From assembly GCA_963920575.1 (NCBI GenBank), contig OY986969.1, forward strand, positions 13,656,615-13,720,614: a stretch of 64,000 bases of DNA. Reading direction: 5' to 3'. Source of the DNA: Narthecium ossifragum. Its lineage: Eukaryota; Streptophyta; Magnoliopsida; Dioscoreales; Nartheciaceae. This document shows positions 1-11,551 of this stretch, in pieces. A program made the translations under genes and the position numbers. Numbering within the stretch: the stretch's first letter is position 1; each line of letters begins with the position of its first letter. The notes under the pieces are model-generated. The model ran no database searches, had not been told where the DNA came from, and saw nothing but the letters and a program-made list of their open reading frames with translations.

Positions 1-250
1 GTGATCCCTATATATGTAGAGCCCTAGTAAAACTGGCGGAAGATATCAAAGGGAAGGAAGTAAAGGACGGGAAATGTCCGCCATGAAAATTCACTTTTGA
101 TATCACTAAAGCAGATCAAAGATAAAAAAAATAAGGCTTGTTGGGAACCATATCTTGCCAACGAAAGAACAAATTAAAGGAAAAAAATATTGCAGATGAC
201 ATAATGCATGGACCCATAACACTGATGCATATCTTGTTTTTCGCAATGTT

Positions 251-1479
251 TTGCATGACGCCATCAATGGCGGAAGGATTGGCTTCCCGAAAAGGCAGCC
301 GACGATGGGAGTGGAGAAGAACCCATTCATGAAGGTAGGAGTTAATGCATCGCATGCAGATGTGACAAAACTTAAACTGCCAAAGTTTAAGTTAGTTTTA
401 GACGAAAATACCCCTATGGACAAAAAAAGCGTCCTATTAAGGACGGAAAATGTCCTAGTGTTTTCTCAAGGATTGAAGGCAAAAGCAGTCATAGCCATTA
501 GATCCTTTTCAACAGATGCAAGAAAAAAGTTGAGACGCTAAAGGCCCAGAAAATTGCGTCCAAGGGTCAAGGCAAGCCACCAAGGCCTCGTCTTCGAAAC
601 GAGGTTGTAAGCATGCCAGAGCAAAAAGCTCCATATTTGCCCTACTATCCCCGAAGAAGTTACAAGCCAAAGCCACCTACGCCAAACACATGGCGTAGGT
701 ATAACTTCCGACAGAGGAAGACGGTCCCTGTCGAAGAAATGACAAGGACCCAGCTTAGACGATATCAGAGGCAGTATGGCCAAGCGATGCAGCGAAGACA
801 ATTGTTCACCGAAAAGGAGGCCAAGAGGAAAGACCAAGAGGAAGAGGCAACAGATGAGGTGGAGACCTCAGACTCCACGACTGATTCACAGTCTAAGTTC
901 AATCGAAACAAGGACGATGATGTAGACGATGAATATGAGGAACCAATGTTGCTACAATTTGATTCCGTGCTACCAGTAGTGGCGCAAAACTATGTGTTGC
1001 CACTTATCTATGGAAACCCTAGTGGAAATGAAAGTGACCAATCATGGTCAGGAGAGGATCTAGAAGAAGAATCCTCCGACAATGGGTCAAACACTCCGGG
1101 CTCATCGTTCTTGTCCCAGTTAGCATCAGCTGAGCTAACACCATCAAATGAGACCAACGAAGCGATGGGTAGGATCATGGCCAGCGAAGGAGACACTATG
1201 CAAGAATTCTTTTCCCATTCAACATCGGCAGAACTAACACCATCGAATGAAACTAGTGAAGCAATGGCTATGATCACGACCAACGAAGAAGATACAGTAC
1301 AAGAACCAGAGATGGTCGAAATAGAAGAAAGGATTGAGGTTGATAAAGAAGCTTCTCGTAGGGGAATCTTTACAGAGCAGTTATTGTGGCGATTATATGA
1401 AGAAGGTAATCTGGATCCTGGTCCTACAGGGCAACCCAGTGGTAAGTATGACTATCTAGTATTCGAAGTTGAATTTTGA
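251..1479 (+). pseudogene. Decayed Ty3/gypsy-type retroelement coding fragment
   Basis: Two overlapping open stretches (251-541, and 502-1479 in another frame) read as one damaged polyprotein segment. The second frame is open well upstream of its first ATG at 613 and encodes a basic, proline- and tyrosine-rich part followed by an MTRTQLRRYQRQ-like motif. From memory, that motif resembles the linker before reverse transcriptase in some plant Ty3/gypsy polyproteins. After it comes an acidic Ser/Glu-rich part with two imperfect copies of a segment containing AELTPSNET. No protease or RT motif lies in the open part. The frame change near 515 implies a frameshift. It ends just before AT-rich LTR-like DNA, and a GTAAGT sits at 1442. 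It could be the same element as the RNase H relic at 7,455, but this is not shown. Positions 1-250 show no convincing coding sequence. Confidence 0.5.
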
Positions 1480-1499
1480 ATTTTGAACTTAAATCGTGA

Positions 1500-3432
1500 T
1501 TTGTGAATATGTGGAAATTTGAGTATAATTGCTTTAAATTTTGGTTTTAATGCATGGGCATGTGTATCACACCATATTTGAGATGTCGGAAGAGCTATTT
1601 GTGATTAAAAGGTAAGGATCAAAATATGACACTCAAAGCCACTTTCATTTTCCGTATTCTTGAGTGAATGATATGCGATCTTTGACAGTGTATAAATGCT
1701 AGCATATAAGTCCGAAAAATGTGTTTAAATACTTGAACATGTGTATTTCATTGTATATTTGAAGCTCATATATTTTCTTTGATCAAATAGTGTTCAGGTC
1801 AAAATTTGGCAAGTCAAACGAGATCCAAAACATTGCTGAATTGTTTTTACTGTTTTTGTATTTTTCAGGGCTGAAGTAATCGGAGGATAACTTTCTCAAT
1901 TCTTATCAGAATGTAATGATATGGGTATCTTTGGAAAGCGTATGCAATTTTCTAAAACTCCAATTTGAAGACTTTTCTGATTGGAGATTTTTTTCATATC
2001 CAAAAAGGAGCTTGAATATTGTTAATTGCTTATGAAGTATTTTTTAGAGCTGAAGTGAATGGGTCATAACACTTTCTTTTTTTATTGGAATTTCTAGTCC
2101 AAGGTACCGTTGGAATGATGATTCAGAGCCCTACAACGTTTCCGGAATAGCCGTTCTAAAAAAATGAAGTTTACATATCGAAAATGCCTTTTGAAGTTCG
2201 GATTCTCTGAAGTTCGGATTGAAGCATAGTTGACGTAAGAAAGGTCATAAGTTGCTTTATTCTTACTAGAATTTCTGGTGTAAAGTACCATTGGAAAGGT
2301 CATTCAGAGCTCTACAACTTTGCCAGAAATAGCTTATTGGATACGAAATTTCAACATACTATCCTATTAACCCATTAAGTCTCTCAATGGATCCTATGCT
2401 TTAAGCCTATAAATAGGCACTTAAGGGCAGCCAAGATGGGAGAGCTGGTGGAGGAGGAAGAAGGAGAAAGAAGCTCAGGGTTTTCTACTTTCCTACACTT
2501 GTAAACTTGTATTTTCATTCTAATCTTTGAAATTTTGATTCTATGTATCCTTAAGAACTTATAGATCTCATCCCGATCTATCTTTCTATCGGATTACTTT
2601 TTGGATTTGGTTTGGTTTCAATGAAAAGTATGATTTGATTTCAATACTTATTTCATTTTCTATTTCTCTAGTTTCTCTTTGATTTTAGAGGTATAGATCC
2701 CTCTATTTTCTTTGAGATGCATGCTAGACTTGTTAAACTCAAGTGATTAGAGGTATAGATCCATCTACATCCTTGATCAATTTTCATTTAGGTTGATCCT
2801 AATGTCTTGTCCAGAATTAGAGGTATAGATTCCTCTCTTTTTAGCAAGGCTTAACTTAGGGTTAACTAAAGACCCTGAGTTCTAAGAGTATAGAGCCCCT
2901 TAGCCTTTCTTTGGGTCTACCTTGAGGCTAGCCCATCAAGTAGTTAGCGGTATAGATTCCCCCAATGATCTGGTTGACTATGGCTAATGACTCTTGGCAT
3001 TTTCACGCCTAGAAGCAAGTGTTTGGCAAACCATTGGATTTCTAACCATTGTGCGTCTTCACGTGGTTTACATGTATATCTTTCTAGCTGGGGTTTTAGT
3101 GACAGAAATTTTAGCTAGTGTGTGTTTGACGATCAATAAGTACATCTGATTTGAAGGATAGTGAAGGTTGAGACTACACTTTCCTCCACTTGTTACCACA
3201 CCTTAATCTACTTTATTTATGTTTTAAACTTTACAAACCTTTATTTCAAAAACCTTAAAACATCTTCTTTACTATTTTCCCTTTTGTTCATATTTCTATT
3301 GTGCATTTAGAAGTTCCCTCTTTTGGATTCCATCTGCTCGCTGTGGTAAATGATCTTAGGACTCACCCTTGTTTAGCTTTGACAACTCCTGCGCTTGGGA
3401 GTATAAGCTAACTCATATTTGAGGGCAAGTCA
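1500..3432 (+). repeat. 5' LTR of the Athila-like element (left end approximate)
   Basis: The right end at 3,432 is fixed by the primer site six bases downstream and by the duplicate at 7,381-7,454. The LTR ends in CA. The 1,860-2,340 part holds imperfect repeats of phrases such as GGTACCGTTGGAA and AGAGCCCTACAAC. The 2,680-2,960 part holds five copies of a short GGTATAGAT(C/T)CC phrase. The left start is not defined. Confidence 0.6.
2408..2416 (+). promoter_or_regulatory. TATA box of the Athila-like LTR
   Basis: TATAAATAG lies inside the LTR about 1 kb before its end. It is the expected core promoter for the genomic RNA, with transcription starting roughly 25-35 bp downstream. Confidence 0.6.
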
Positions 3433-3438
3433 AGTTTT

Positions 3439-3456
3439 TGGCGCCGTTGCCGGGGA
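3439..3456 (+). other. Primer binding site, tRNA-Asp
   Basis: TGGCGCCGTTGCCGGGGA is complementary to the 3' end of plant tRNA-Asp and lies six bases after the LTR end. This primer is typical of Athila/Tat elements. Confidence 0.85.
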
Positions 3457-3894
3457 GCAATTGGCAATTTTTCAACCTGGAACAAAAACAAATCTGCAAA
3501 AAGAAAAGCTACAAAAAGAGAAGTACCGAAGAAGAGGAGCACCAACGTTGTCTACATCTAAATATTGCTCAGTGACCTCTTCTCTTGTTTTTAAATTCTA
3601 GTGTTATTGTGTATGCATCATTGGGTTCGAGACTTGTCGAACCGACTAGTACGTTTGCAACCACACACTTTACCTTTTGCTGGGACAATTGCTATACCTG
3701 CTAGCAATATGTCTGAACACGGGTCTATTCACAGATCCGTACATGGGAGTGAGAATGAGGATTCCATCCATCATGACTAACTTCCCCCTGAGCAAGGTAG
3801 GACACTACGTGACTACCTACTTCCTGATCATGCTAGTGAGCCTTCCTGTTTTATTTTCCTTGTAAATGCAAAAAATTTCACTTTTAAAGCTGCC

Positions 3895-5346
3895 ATGATA
3901 CCTTTGATCCCACACTTTCATGGAATGGAGTCCGAGAACCCTTACCTGCACATTAAGGAGTGTAAAGATGTTTATTCAACATTCAAGGATCATTTTAGCA
4001 CAGAGGAGGTGATAAGATTGAAACTCTTTCCCTTCTCTCTCAAAGACAAAGCCAAGACATGGAAGGAAATGCAAATTGAATTTCTCAAGAGATTCTTTCC
4101 ATTGCATAGGACCACTGCTATTAAGAGGCAGATTGTAAATTACAAGTAAAAGGAACATGAAACTTTCTACCAGTGTTGGGAAAGGTTCAAGGACCTTTTG
4201 AATTCCTGCCCACACCACAGTTTTGAGAACTTGTGTATGGTTAGTTTCTTTTATGACTGTTTAAATCCTAAAATGCGTCAATTTGTTGAGACTATGTGTA
4301 ATGGAGAGTTCTTTAGCAAAGAACCTGATGAAGCTCTCGACTATTTTGACTTTCTTGCTGAAAATGCCCAGTCTTGGTATTCAACTGATCCACATGATAG
4401 GACAAGACCTATTGAGTATACCCCTGGTAAATACTCATTGAAAGAGGATGATGATTTGAAAGCTCAACTTACTTTGCTTTCTAGGAAAATTGACTCTTTG
4501 GAAATAAAAAAAGGTGAATGAGATTCAAGCGTCTAACATTAAATTGAATTGTTCTATATGTCATGTACAGGGGCATAGCACTGATGATTGTGCTACTCTC
4601 CCAACATTCAAAGAAGTTTTGTATGGGCAAAGTGAAAATGTCAATTTTGTTTTTAAATATTTTCCCAACTCTACATCTAACACATACGATGCAGGTTGGA
4701 GGAATCACCCCAACTTCTGTTGGAGGAACAATCAAGGGGCAGCCCCAAGTCAATTCAACAATCAAGGGCAACCACAGTTCAATCAACAAGCACCTACCTA
4801 CTTCAAACAGCAGCCTGTCTCTCCATACAACTATCAAGAAGACCACAAGTCTCCAAGCCAAGCTTGGAGGACACTTTGCACCAATTTATGCAAGCCCAAT
4901 TGGCTACCGATAATCAAATTCCGTAAGATTTGGTACAAACAAAGCAAGCAGTACATGATATTCAAAGTGCTTTGACCAATTTGACAACTGTTGTGGGTGC
5001 CTTGCAAGACAAAGGAAAATTCCCTGCACAAGCTGAACCCAATCCTCACAAGAATGTGATGGCATGTCAAGAAGGAGGAGAGTCCTCCAACCCAAAGCAA
5101 GTGCAAGCCGTTACAACCTTGAGAAACGGGAAGGTAATTGGTAAGCCTGATGAGGAACCAAAGGAGGTGATAAATTATAAACCTCAATCATTAGAAAAAA
5201 CAATTCCAGAAGACAATGAGGTACACTCTACTCCTGCTCCATTTCCTCAAAGGTTAGCACCCATGTTTAAGGACAAGCATCAAGCTGAGATCATGCAGAT
5301 ATTTAAGCAAGTTAGGATTAACATTCCTTTGTTGGATGCTATTTAA
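3895..5346 (+). pseudogene. gag: gag of the Athila-like element
   Basis: This encodes a broken capsid/nucleocapsid protein. 3,895-4,149 contains the retrotransposon gag signature (PHFHGMESENPYLHIKE, then RLKLFPFSLKDKAKTW). An in-frame stop follows at 4,147, and the frame continues through 4,521. A shift leads to 4,514-4,975, which carries a CCHC zinc knuckle, C-x2-C-x4-H-x4-C, starting at codon 13 (CSICHVQGHSTDDC). After that comes the Asn/Gln-rich WRNHPNF segment and, in another frame (4,930-5,346), a TLRNGK motif usually found just before the protease. At least two frameshifts and several stops break it. The primer site lies about 440 bp upstream, a plausible leader length. Confidence 0.8.
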
Positions 5347-6099
5347 CAAATTCCTACCTATGCTAAATTTTTAAAGAACCTCTACACTATAAAGAGGAGG
5401 CTTAATGTTCAGAAGAACGCCTATCTTGCTGAGCAAGTTAGTTCTATTGTTCAAAACAATAACCCTCCTAAATATAGAGATCCTGTATCTCCCACGATTA
5501 CTTGTACAATAGGCAATGAAAAATTTGGACATGCTTTGCTAGATCTTGGGTCTAGTGTTAATATATTGCCTTTTGATGTGTATGAACAGTTAGGCCTAGG
5601 AGAGCTTAAACCTACTTCTATTATGTTACAGCTTGCGGACAGGTCTATTAAGGTTCCCAAAGGAGTGGTTGAGGATGTCTTAGTCCAAGTAGATAAATTT
5701 TACTACCATGTGGACTTTGTTGTGCTTGATGTGAAAGTGACTAAGGGACCTACTTGTCAAGCACCTATCATCCTAGGAGGACCCTTCTTGGCCACTTCTA
5801 ATGATTTGATTAGCTGTAGAAGTGGAGTTCTAAAGTTAAGTTTTGGAAACATGACTTTAGAATGGAACGTTTTTTATGGTTGCAGGCAACCTAGGGATCT
5901 TGAGGAGATTCAAGAGGTTAATCGATTAGAATGCCTGCTTGGTGATGAAATTGATGATTTTTGTGCTGTACATGATTCTGCTGATATGGACTTGCTTCAC
6001 TATATTTCTGGTCCAAAAACTGTTGAAAACGATTGTGAAATTGATGATTCTAAAGATATTTGTTTTGTTTCTGCAGGGCAAGAACCATGGACTCCATAG
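5347..6099 (+). pseudogene. Aspartic protease region of the Athila-like element
   Basis: After a stop at 5,344, the reading continues with the conserved lead-in (AKFLKNLYT, then EQVSSIVQNN) and a retroviral-type aspartic protease. The active-site motif reads DLGSSVN at about 5,540-5,560, where Athila-type elements usually have DLGASVN. The flap region (LQLADRSIKVPKGVVEDVLV) and ILGGPFLATS follow. A stop at 6,097 separates it from the RT part. It would release the mature gag and pol proteins. Confidence 0.75.
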
Positions 6100-6117
6100 T
6101 TAGAGCCTCTTCCACCT

Positions 6118-7378
6118 TTGGAGAAACATATAAAGCCCTCTTCAGAAGAGTACATGGAGCTGACTTTAAAGCCTCTACATGCTGAGCTCAAGTATGCTTT
6201 TCTTGGACCGAACGACACCTACCCTATAATTATTTTTGCTAAATTGGAAGGTGATCAAGAGGAGAAGCTACTTCGGACACTTGTTGAACATAAGAGCTCT
6301 ATTGGCTGCACGATGTCAGATATGTGAGGTATAAGTTCTATTATTTGTACACAGAATATTTTTTAGGACAATGCTAGGACATCTCGACAGATGCAACGCC
6401 GGCTCAACCTTATCACTAAGGAAGTAGTGAAGGCTGAGGTTTTGAAATTGTTGAATATCGGTATCATTTATCCTATTTCTGATAGCCGATGGGTTAGTCC
6501 AACCTAGTTTATGCCTAAGAAGGCAAGATGGACTATTGTCAAGAATGACAAGGGGGAGTTGATTCCAACTTGAACCCCTAGTGGTTGGCGGATGTGTATT
6601 GATTATAGAAAGTTAAATGTTGTCACTAGGAAAGACTACTTTCCTTTGCCTTTCCTTGACCAAGTCTTAGAAAAAGTTGTTGGCCATGCATATTATTGCT
6701 TTCTAGATGGATATTTAGGATATTATCAAATTGACATAGCACCTGAGGACCAAGAGAAGACCACTTTTACATGTCCTTTTGGTACGTTTGCATTTCGAAA
6801 AATGCCTTTTGGTCTTTGCAATGCTCCTGCAACATTTCAGAGATGTATGCGGTATCTTTAGTGATATGCTTGATGAATTTCTTGAATTGTTCATGGATGA
6901 TTTTTTGGCTTTTGGAGATTCTTTTGATTCTTGATTGAAGAACTTAGCTACGGTTTTAACTAGATGTGAGGAGGAACATCTACTCCTCAACTGAGAGAAA
7001 TGTCACTTCATGGTGACAAGTGGTATTGTCCTTGGATATGTTGTGCCCAAGAGAGGGCTTGAGGTTGATCAAGCCAAGATTGAAGTTATTACTAAACTTC
7101 CTACTCCGAAGACTGTTAAGGACATTAGATCTTTTCTTGGACATGCTGGTTTTTATATGAAGTTTATCAAGGACTTCAGTTTGATTTCAAAGCCCTTGTG
7201 TAATTTATTGGCCAATAACACTGATTTTGTTTGGAGTCAAGAATGTCAAGATTCTTTTGATACTTTAAAACCCCTCTTGACTACTGCACCTATTATTTAG
7301 CCCCCCGATCGGGATTTGCCATTTGAAATCATGTGTGATGCTAGTGATATGGCAATAGGGATTGTCTTAGGCCAAAGA
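6118..7378 (+). pseudogene. pol: Reverse transcriptase and start of RNase H, Athila-like element
   Basis: The RT N-terminus is recognisable (LKYAFLGPNDTYPIII at about 6,190-6,230). RT motifs follow: CIDYRKLN (6,595), PLPFLDQVLE, YYQIDIAPEDQEKTTFTCPF (6,720-6,780), FGLCNAPATFQRCM, and an FMDD catalytic box near 6,890 (family norm FIDD or YVDD). The connection domain (RSFLGHAGFY, 7,120-7,160) and the RNase H start with CDAS (7,333) come next. Stops interrupt at about 6,507, 6,571, 6,859, 6,932, 6,992 and 7,298. Coding ends abruptly at about 7,378, where the deletion joins it to the last 74 bp of the LTR. Confidence 0.85.
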
Positions 7379-7380
7379 AG

Positions 7381-7454
7381 GGACTCACCCTTGTTTAACT
7401 TTGACAACTCCTGCGCTTGAGAGTATAAGCTAACTCATATTTGAGGGCAAGTCA
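7381..7454 (+). repeat. Terminal fragment of the 3' LTR
   Basis: These 74 bp repeat 3,359-3,432 with about two differences and end at the same AGTCA. They are what remains of the 3' LTR after an internal deletion. Confidence 0.85.
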
Positions 7455-7893
7455 CTTAAGAACTTGGACGATTTCATCTGGGAAAAGAAGCATCAAGAAA
7501 CCTTTGAGGAGATCAAAGAATACCTGACGAAACCGCCAGTGTTGGCGTCACTATGAAATGGTGAGCCATTGAAGATGTATATTGCTACCGAGGAGCCATC
7601 AATTGGCGGAGTCTTGGTCCAAGAAGATGAGGACGGGAACGAAAGGGTTATATATTATCTTAGTAGGCAGCTGAATGAGTATGAAACCCGCTATTCTACA
7701 ATGGAAAAATTGTTTTTATCTTTGTACTTCTTGTATACCAAATTAAGAGCCTATTTAAGGGTTGTAGTTGTGTACTTGGTTTCTAAATTCAATATAATGA
7801 AGTACATGTTTTCCCGTCCAATTTTGCATCAACGAATTGGAAGATGGGTGTTAGCTCTATTTGAGTTTGATATACAATTCATAACACTAAAAT
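7455..7893 (+). pseudogene. pol: RNase H fragment of another Ty3/gypsy element
   Basis: The translation begins with a connection-domain end (FIWEKKHQETFEEIKEYL) and, after a stop near 7,554, continues as RNase H (GGVLVQEDEDGNERVIYYLS, then YSTMEKLFLSL). The fragment stops at about 7,893, where it runs into an LTR truncated at its own 5' side. It is not the continuation of the Athila-like element, because that element's LTR terminus lies directly upstream. It may be the host into which that element inserted. Confidence 0.75.
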
Positions 7894-7904
7894 CTTTTAG
7901 TCCA

Positions 7905-10900
7905 ACCGATCGGTCCTGGGACCGATCGATCGGACTCGAACCTATAAGTAGCCCGAGACCTCCCCTGTTTTTCCGGTTTGTTTCTCTTCTTCTTCTTCCC
8001 CTCCGTTCTCCCTTATCCGGCCATCTTTTTGAGTGCTTGAGGGCTCGTTGGATTCGTGGCAGCGAGAGGAAGATCCTTGGCTTGGTTTGAAGCTAGTTTG
8101 GTGCTCATACCGTGGGGATTCAGCCGAGGTTTGTGTGTCCGGTAGGTTTCTACCTACTTGAGTTTGTTTAGGGGTTTTCTCTTAATCTAGCTGGTAGATC
8201 TAGGTGTTCTTGGTGTTGTTGTGTGCCTCTGGCTTAGCTTAATTACTATTTTAAGTTTCATAAGATTTTATTGAGATTTTAGTAGGTTTTTAGCATGTTT
8301 AAACTCGGATTTTTCCGGTTTCTCTGTTCTTGAAGAACAGCCGGTTTACGGCGTGTTTTTCGGTCTGTACATACATGATCTTGATTTATGATGAGCATGA
8401 GAGTTCTAGATCTTTGGGTCTACTCTCAGAGTCAACCAGTTTCATGATTTTATGATTTTCCTATGAATTGTTATGAAGTTCCTATGGATAGGCTGCGTTG
8501 CAGCAATTAGAGGTAATTAGTGAGATTAATGATTTTGATTAATGTTTTCCGGGTAATCGAGCCATGGGATGTTTCCCGGTTTTCGATATGTTGATCCCAG
8601 CATGTTTATCTGTGAGTTTCTAAGTTGGATCTCGAATCCGACGTCGTTTGGATGTTAGATCGACGAGGTCGCTTAGCCTCTAATTAGGGGATTTGATGTT
8701 TAAATAATATTATATGTTCTAAACATATAATATGATATTATATGTTCATTTGAGTTTTCGGGGTTGCTTCCCGTTGCAAGGTTCCGCGGTTGACGGTCGC
8801 AGTAGCGTCGTAATGCCTGGACCCGCTGCGGATTGGTTGGCAGCGGTCGGTAGCATCGCTGCAACGATCCAGTTGGACGTATGTGTTATTTTATCATACT
8901 GTTGCATGCTTAGCTCTTACCTGCGCATGATCATAGCATGCATTCTGTTTGTGCATTAGATGCATAAGGATAGGGCGTGGGCGATGGGTTGATCGCCAAT
9001 CCGAGGCTTTCGGGTAGCTCGGATTTAGCTCTAGGACCGTGGCGGGTTGCAAGGTCCAGGTTGGATTGTAGTATTCAGTCGATATCGATGATAGGCTTAG
9101 ATGACTTGAATACATATTGATCAATGATGTAGAGGTCGTGTCAGCCTCGAGCCAGGTGTTGAGGGTGCAGCTAGTGTCGTTGTTTCATCCTTGGCAGGGG
9201 TGTGCCTGCCCGGCAGAGACTTGTCCTGCCCAGCAGTGCCTTCGTCATGCTGTACTAGGTGTTTTCAAGATGGGCCCAGTTCGTTAGGGTGACAATGGTT
9301 GGAAACCTAGAGACACTGGTGGGGTTATGGGACCCTGTAGCACACCTAGGCCTAGCTTGGGGGCGACACTGTTGAGTTCCCTCCTTTCTGTGTGTCGTAA
9401 TGTAGAACCTTACTGAGCTTAGTGCTCTGATGTGCTGTTGCGAGCACTCAAAAATAAAACCAATACACTTTAAAATAAATGTAGTAGTGTGAGTACGAGT
9501 CGATCCCACGAAGTGTGTCTAACCTAGGCTTCATACTATGTGAACCAAGATGGGGGGTTTTGAGTAAAACGAAAATAATAAAGAAACAATATAAAGCAAA
9601 GAATCGAATTGAATTGAGAGAACAAATCTTGGTCTAAGTCAACATCTACCATCGGAATCCAACAACTGATCATTGATGCAAGTATATATCAATTCATACC
9701 ATGAATATTCACCGTTCGAATTAAATTCGAATCTCTCATCGATCATAGTTAATTAGAAACAAGCGATCTAATCAACCCTAACTACTAAACAACCTAAGAC
9801 ACGCTGTAGATTTAATCTAGTAGCAGCCTTAAGAATAGGGAGATCGATGAAGCTAAACAACACAAGCACAAGCGGTTGCATTTAATTTAGTCGAATGTTC
9901 TTCCTAAGACCTACCAATCTCTGAAACGCAGTAAATCAATAGATCTTAGTTGCCTCGCAGATTAGAGGGATCAAACAATTACGGATTTGATACCCAACCT
10001 AATAGTAGATTGCGATGAATAATATACTAGTAGGCCTCCTAGCAATTAGACAACATAAGCATGAATATAATCACAGAATAACATTCAATACTCAAATATA
10101 AACTGAACAATAAAAATAGATTAGATCTCACAGTTTCATTGATTCCGAGGTTTCAGTTTCCTTGACCAAGAATCAAGATTTAGCCACGCAGGGCCATCAA
10201 GAACAATCCTCCAAAAGATTCCATAAAGTTAGAGAAAACCTAGGAAAAATATAAAAGAGTAGAAAATAGCAGCCAAAAGTATCCAAGAATCTCCCCTCAA
10301 ACCCTAAAAAGAGTCTTATTTATAGCCTTAAGTGTCTCCATCCTCGGATTAGATCTGAACCGTTGATTTTCTCCACTGGGAAAGTAGGATCGATCCTTCC
10401 ATAGGTGTAGGATCGATCCTTTACATCAAAATCTTGAATTTCTGGCTACGCCCTAGTCGGATCGATCCTTCCATGGGTGTAGGATCGATCCTGCTCAGTA
10501 GGATGGAGATCATCTGAAAAGTATGTGTTCTGTCAAGTCTGTGCGTAGAAGGATCGATCCTACTAGGGAGAAGGATCGATCTTTCTTTCCTGAGTATTTA
10601 CTATTTTGCCATCCAGACTGCGCCATTGGTACTAAAATTGCCGTAACTTCCTTTAGGAAACTCGGAATCACGAACCCTAAAATTCTACAGAAACTAGACT
10701 TCAAGAGCTTTCCAACCATTTATGATACATCATCTGGTTCTTCATCAGAAGGTACAGTTTAATCTTTAAAGTTGATCCATATATTCTTTTCATCTTCTTT
10801 TCGAACTTAAGGACTTCAATTGCATCCTAAATCAAAATATAAGAATAATGAGTGTATTTAGGTATCAAATAAGCACAGGAGACTAAGTATTAAGGGATAA

Positions 10901-11300
10901 AAATATAACATTATGCATCATCATCATGCTCACTCTGACTCGGGCTGCGTTTTAGAGGTGCAGGTGTTAGCTCTTCTTCAGTGGCCCCTACTGGGCAGGT
11001 GTTTGGTAGCGTGGCGGCGTCTGGTGGTGCTTGAGGAGCGGTGATCGTCATCTACACCCTTTTTATTTAGATAGTCTCCAACGGGAGTGTGATGTATATA
11101 AATGTTAACCCTTTTGAGGTTTTGAATTATATCTTATTATATTATTGAGGATTGGAATTTTTGTTAATTAATGATCCTTATGAAATGTTCAGGGAAACCA
11201 GTAAGCTAGAGGGAACCCTCGTCAAAATCTTTCGGCATTTAGTTAGGTTCCGATTCACGTCGTCCGGCCCAGTTGGGCCTTCGCGGGTTAGGGCGTGACA
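7905..11300 (+). mobile_element. T1-type LTR, 5'-truncated, interrupted by another solo LTR
   Basis: The sequence matches the T1 LTR from its promoter region (TATAAGTAG at 7,943) to its terminus (TTAGGGCGTGACA, ending 11,300). The expected TGTGAGGACCTG start and first part are missing, so the left border is a deletion or rearrangement joint against the RNase H relic. It is interrupted by 9,428-10,931. Confidence 0.8.
9428..10926 (-). mobile_element. Solo LTR of family B, TSD TGCTC
   Basis: This 1,499-bp unit starts TGATGTG, ends CATCATCA, and is flanked by TGCTC at 9,423-9,427 and 10,927-10,931. The interrupted T1 sequence resumes exactly across it. The reverse strand carries CTATAAATA (plus-strand 10,317-10,325), so the LTR reads on the - strand. 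Its U3 has five GGATCGATCC decamers plus a variant (10,388-10,580). A second copy in the opposite orientation is at 62,805. Confidence 0.9.
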
Positions 11301-11551
11301 TAAGATGATAGGTATGGTCTTTTTGTAATGGACAGCAGGTTCGATATCCAAGACAACAAAGTCAACAAGAAAGAAGAAATTATCCACTTTAACTAAAACA
11401 TCCTCCAAGATACCTCTAGGTGTCTTAATGGATCTATCAGCTAATTGTAAAATTATCGGTATCTATTTAAGGTCTCGCATACCAAATTCCTTGTAAAGGT
11501 AATAGGGCATAAAGTTCACGATGGCACCAAAATCAAGAAGGGCACCATCTA
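11301..11551 (-). pseudogene. Protease C-terminal part, - strand Athila-like element
   Basis: On the reverse strand this reads ALLDFGAIVNFMPYYLYKEF (family norm DLGAS), then LQLADRSIK and EDVLVKVDNFFFLVDFVVLD. This is the Athila-type aspartic protease with its active-site DFGA. Its upstream half lies at 13,900 and beyond, across a solo LTR inserted with an ATCTA duplication. A stop interrupts it near 11,461. Coding ends at 11,301 against the end of a T1 LTR. Confidence 0.75.

Larger units (their letters stand above)
1500..7454 (+). mobile_element. Broken Athila-like LTR retrotransposon
   Basis: The order is LTR, primer binding site, gag, protease, RT/RNase H start, then a 74-bp copy of the LTR end. 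This is the layout of a non-chromoviral Ty3/gypsy element of the Athila/Tat type, and the tRNA-Asp primer site agrees. The left LTR border is not resolvable because only the last 74 bp of the 3' LTR survive (7,381-7,454 repeats 3,359-3,432). A deletion removed the rest of RNase H, integrase, any 3' ORF and nearly all of the 3' LTR. Many in-frame stops show it is dead. Confidence 0.8.

Noticed and set aside
3439..3456. tRNA gene fragment
   Set aside because: Only the 18-nt primer complement is present, placed exactly after an LTR end. No cloverleaf can be formed.
1488..7459. CTTAA at 1,488-1,492 and 7,455-7,459 as a target-site duplication of the Athila-like element
   Set aside because: The base after the left copy does not start an LTR with TG (the next TG is four bases on), and the flanking coding sequences do not join up. 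Chance is likely in AT-rich DNA.
11301..11305. TAAGA after the T1 LTR at 7,905-11,300 as a duplication
   Set aside because: The LTR's 5' end is missing, so no left copy exists to compare.
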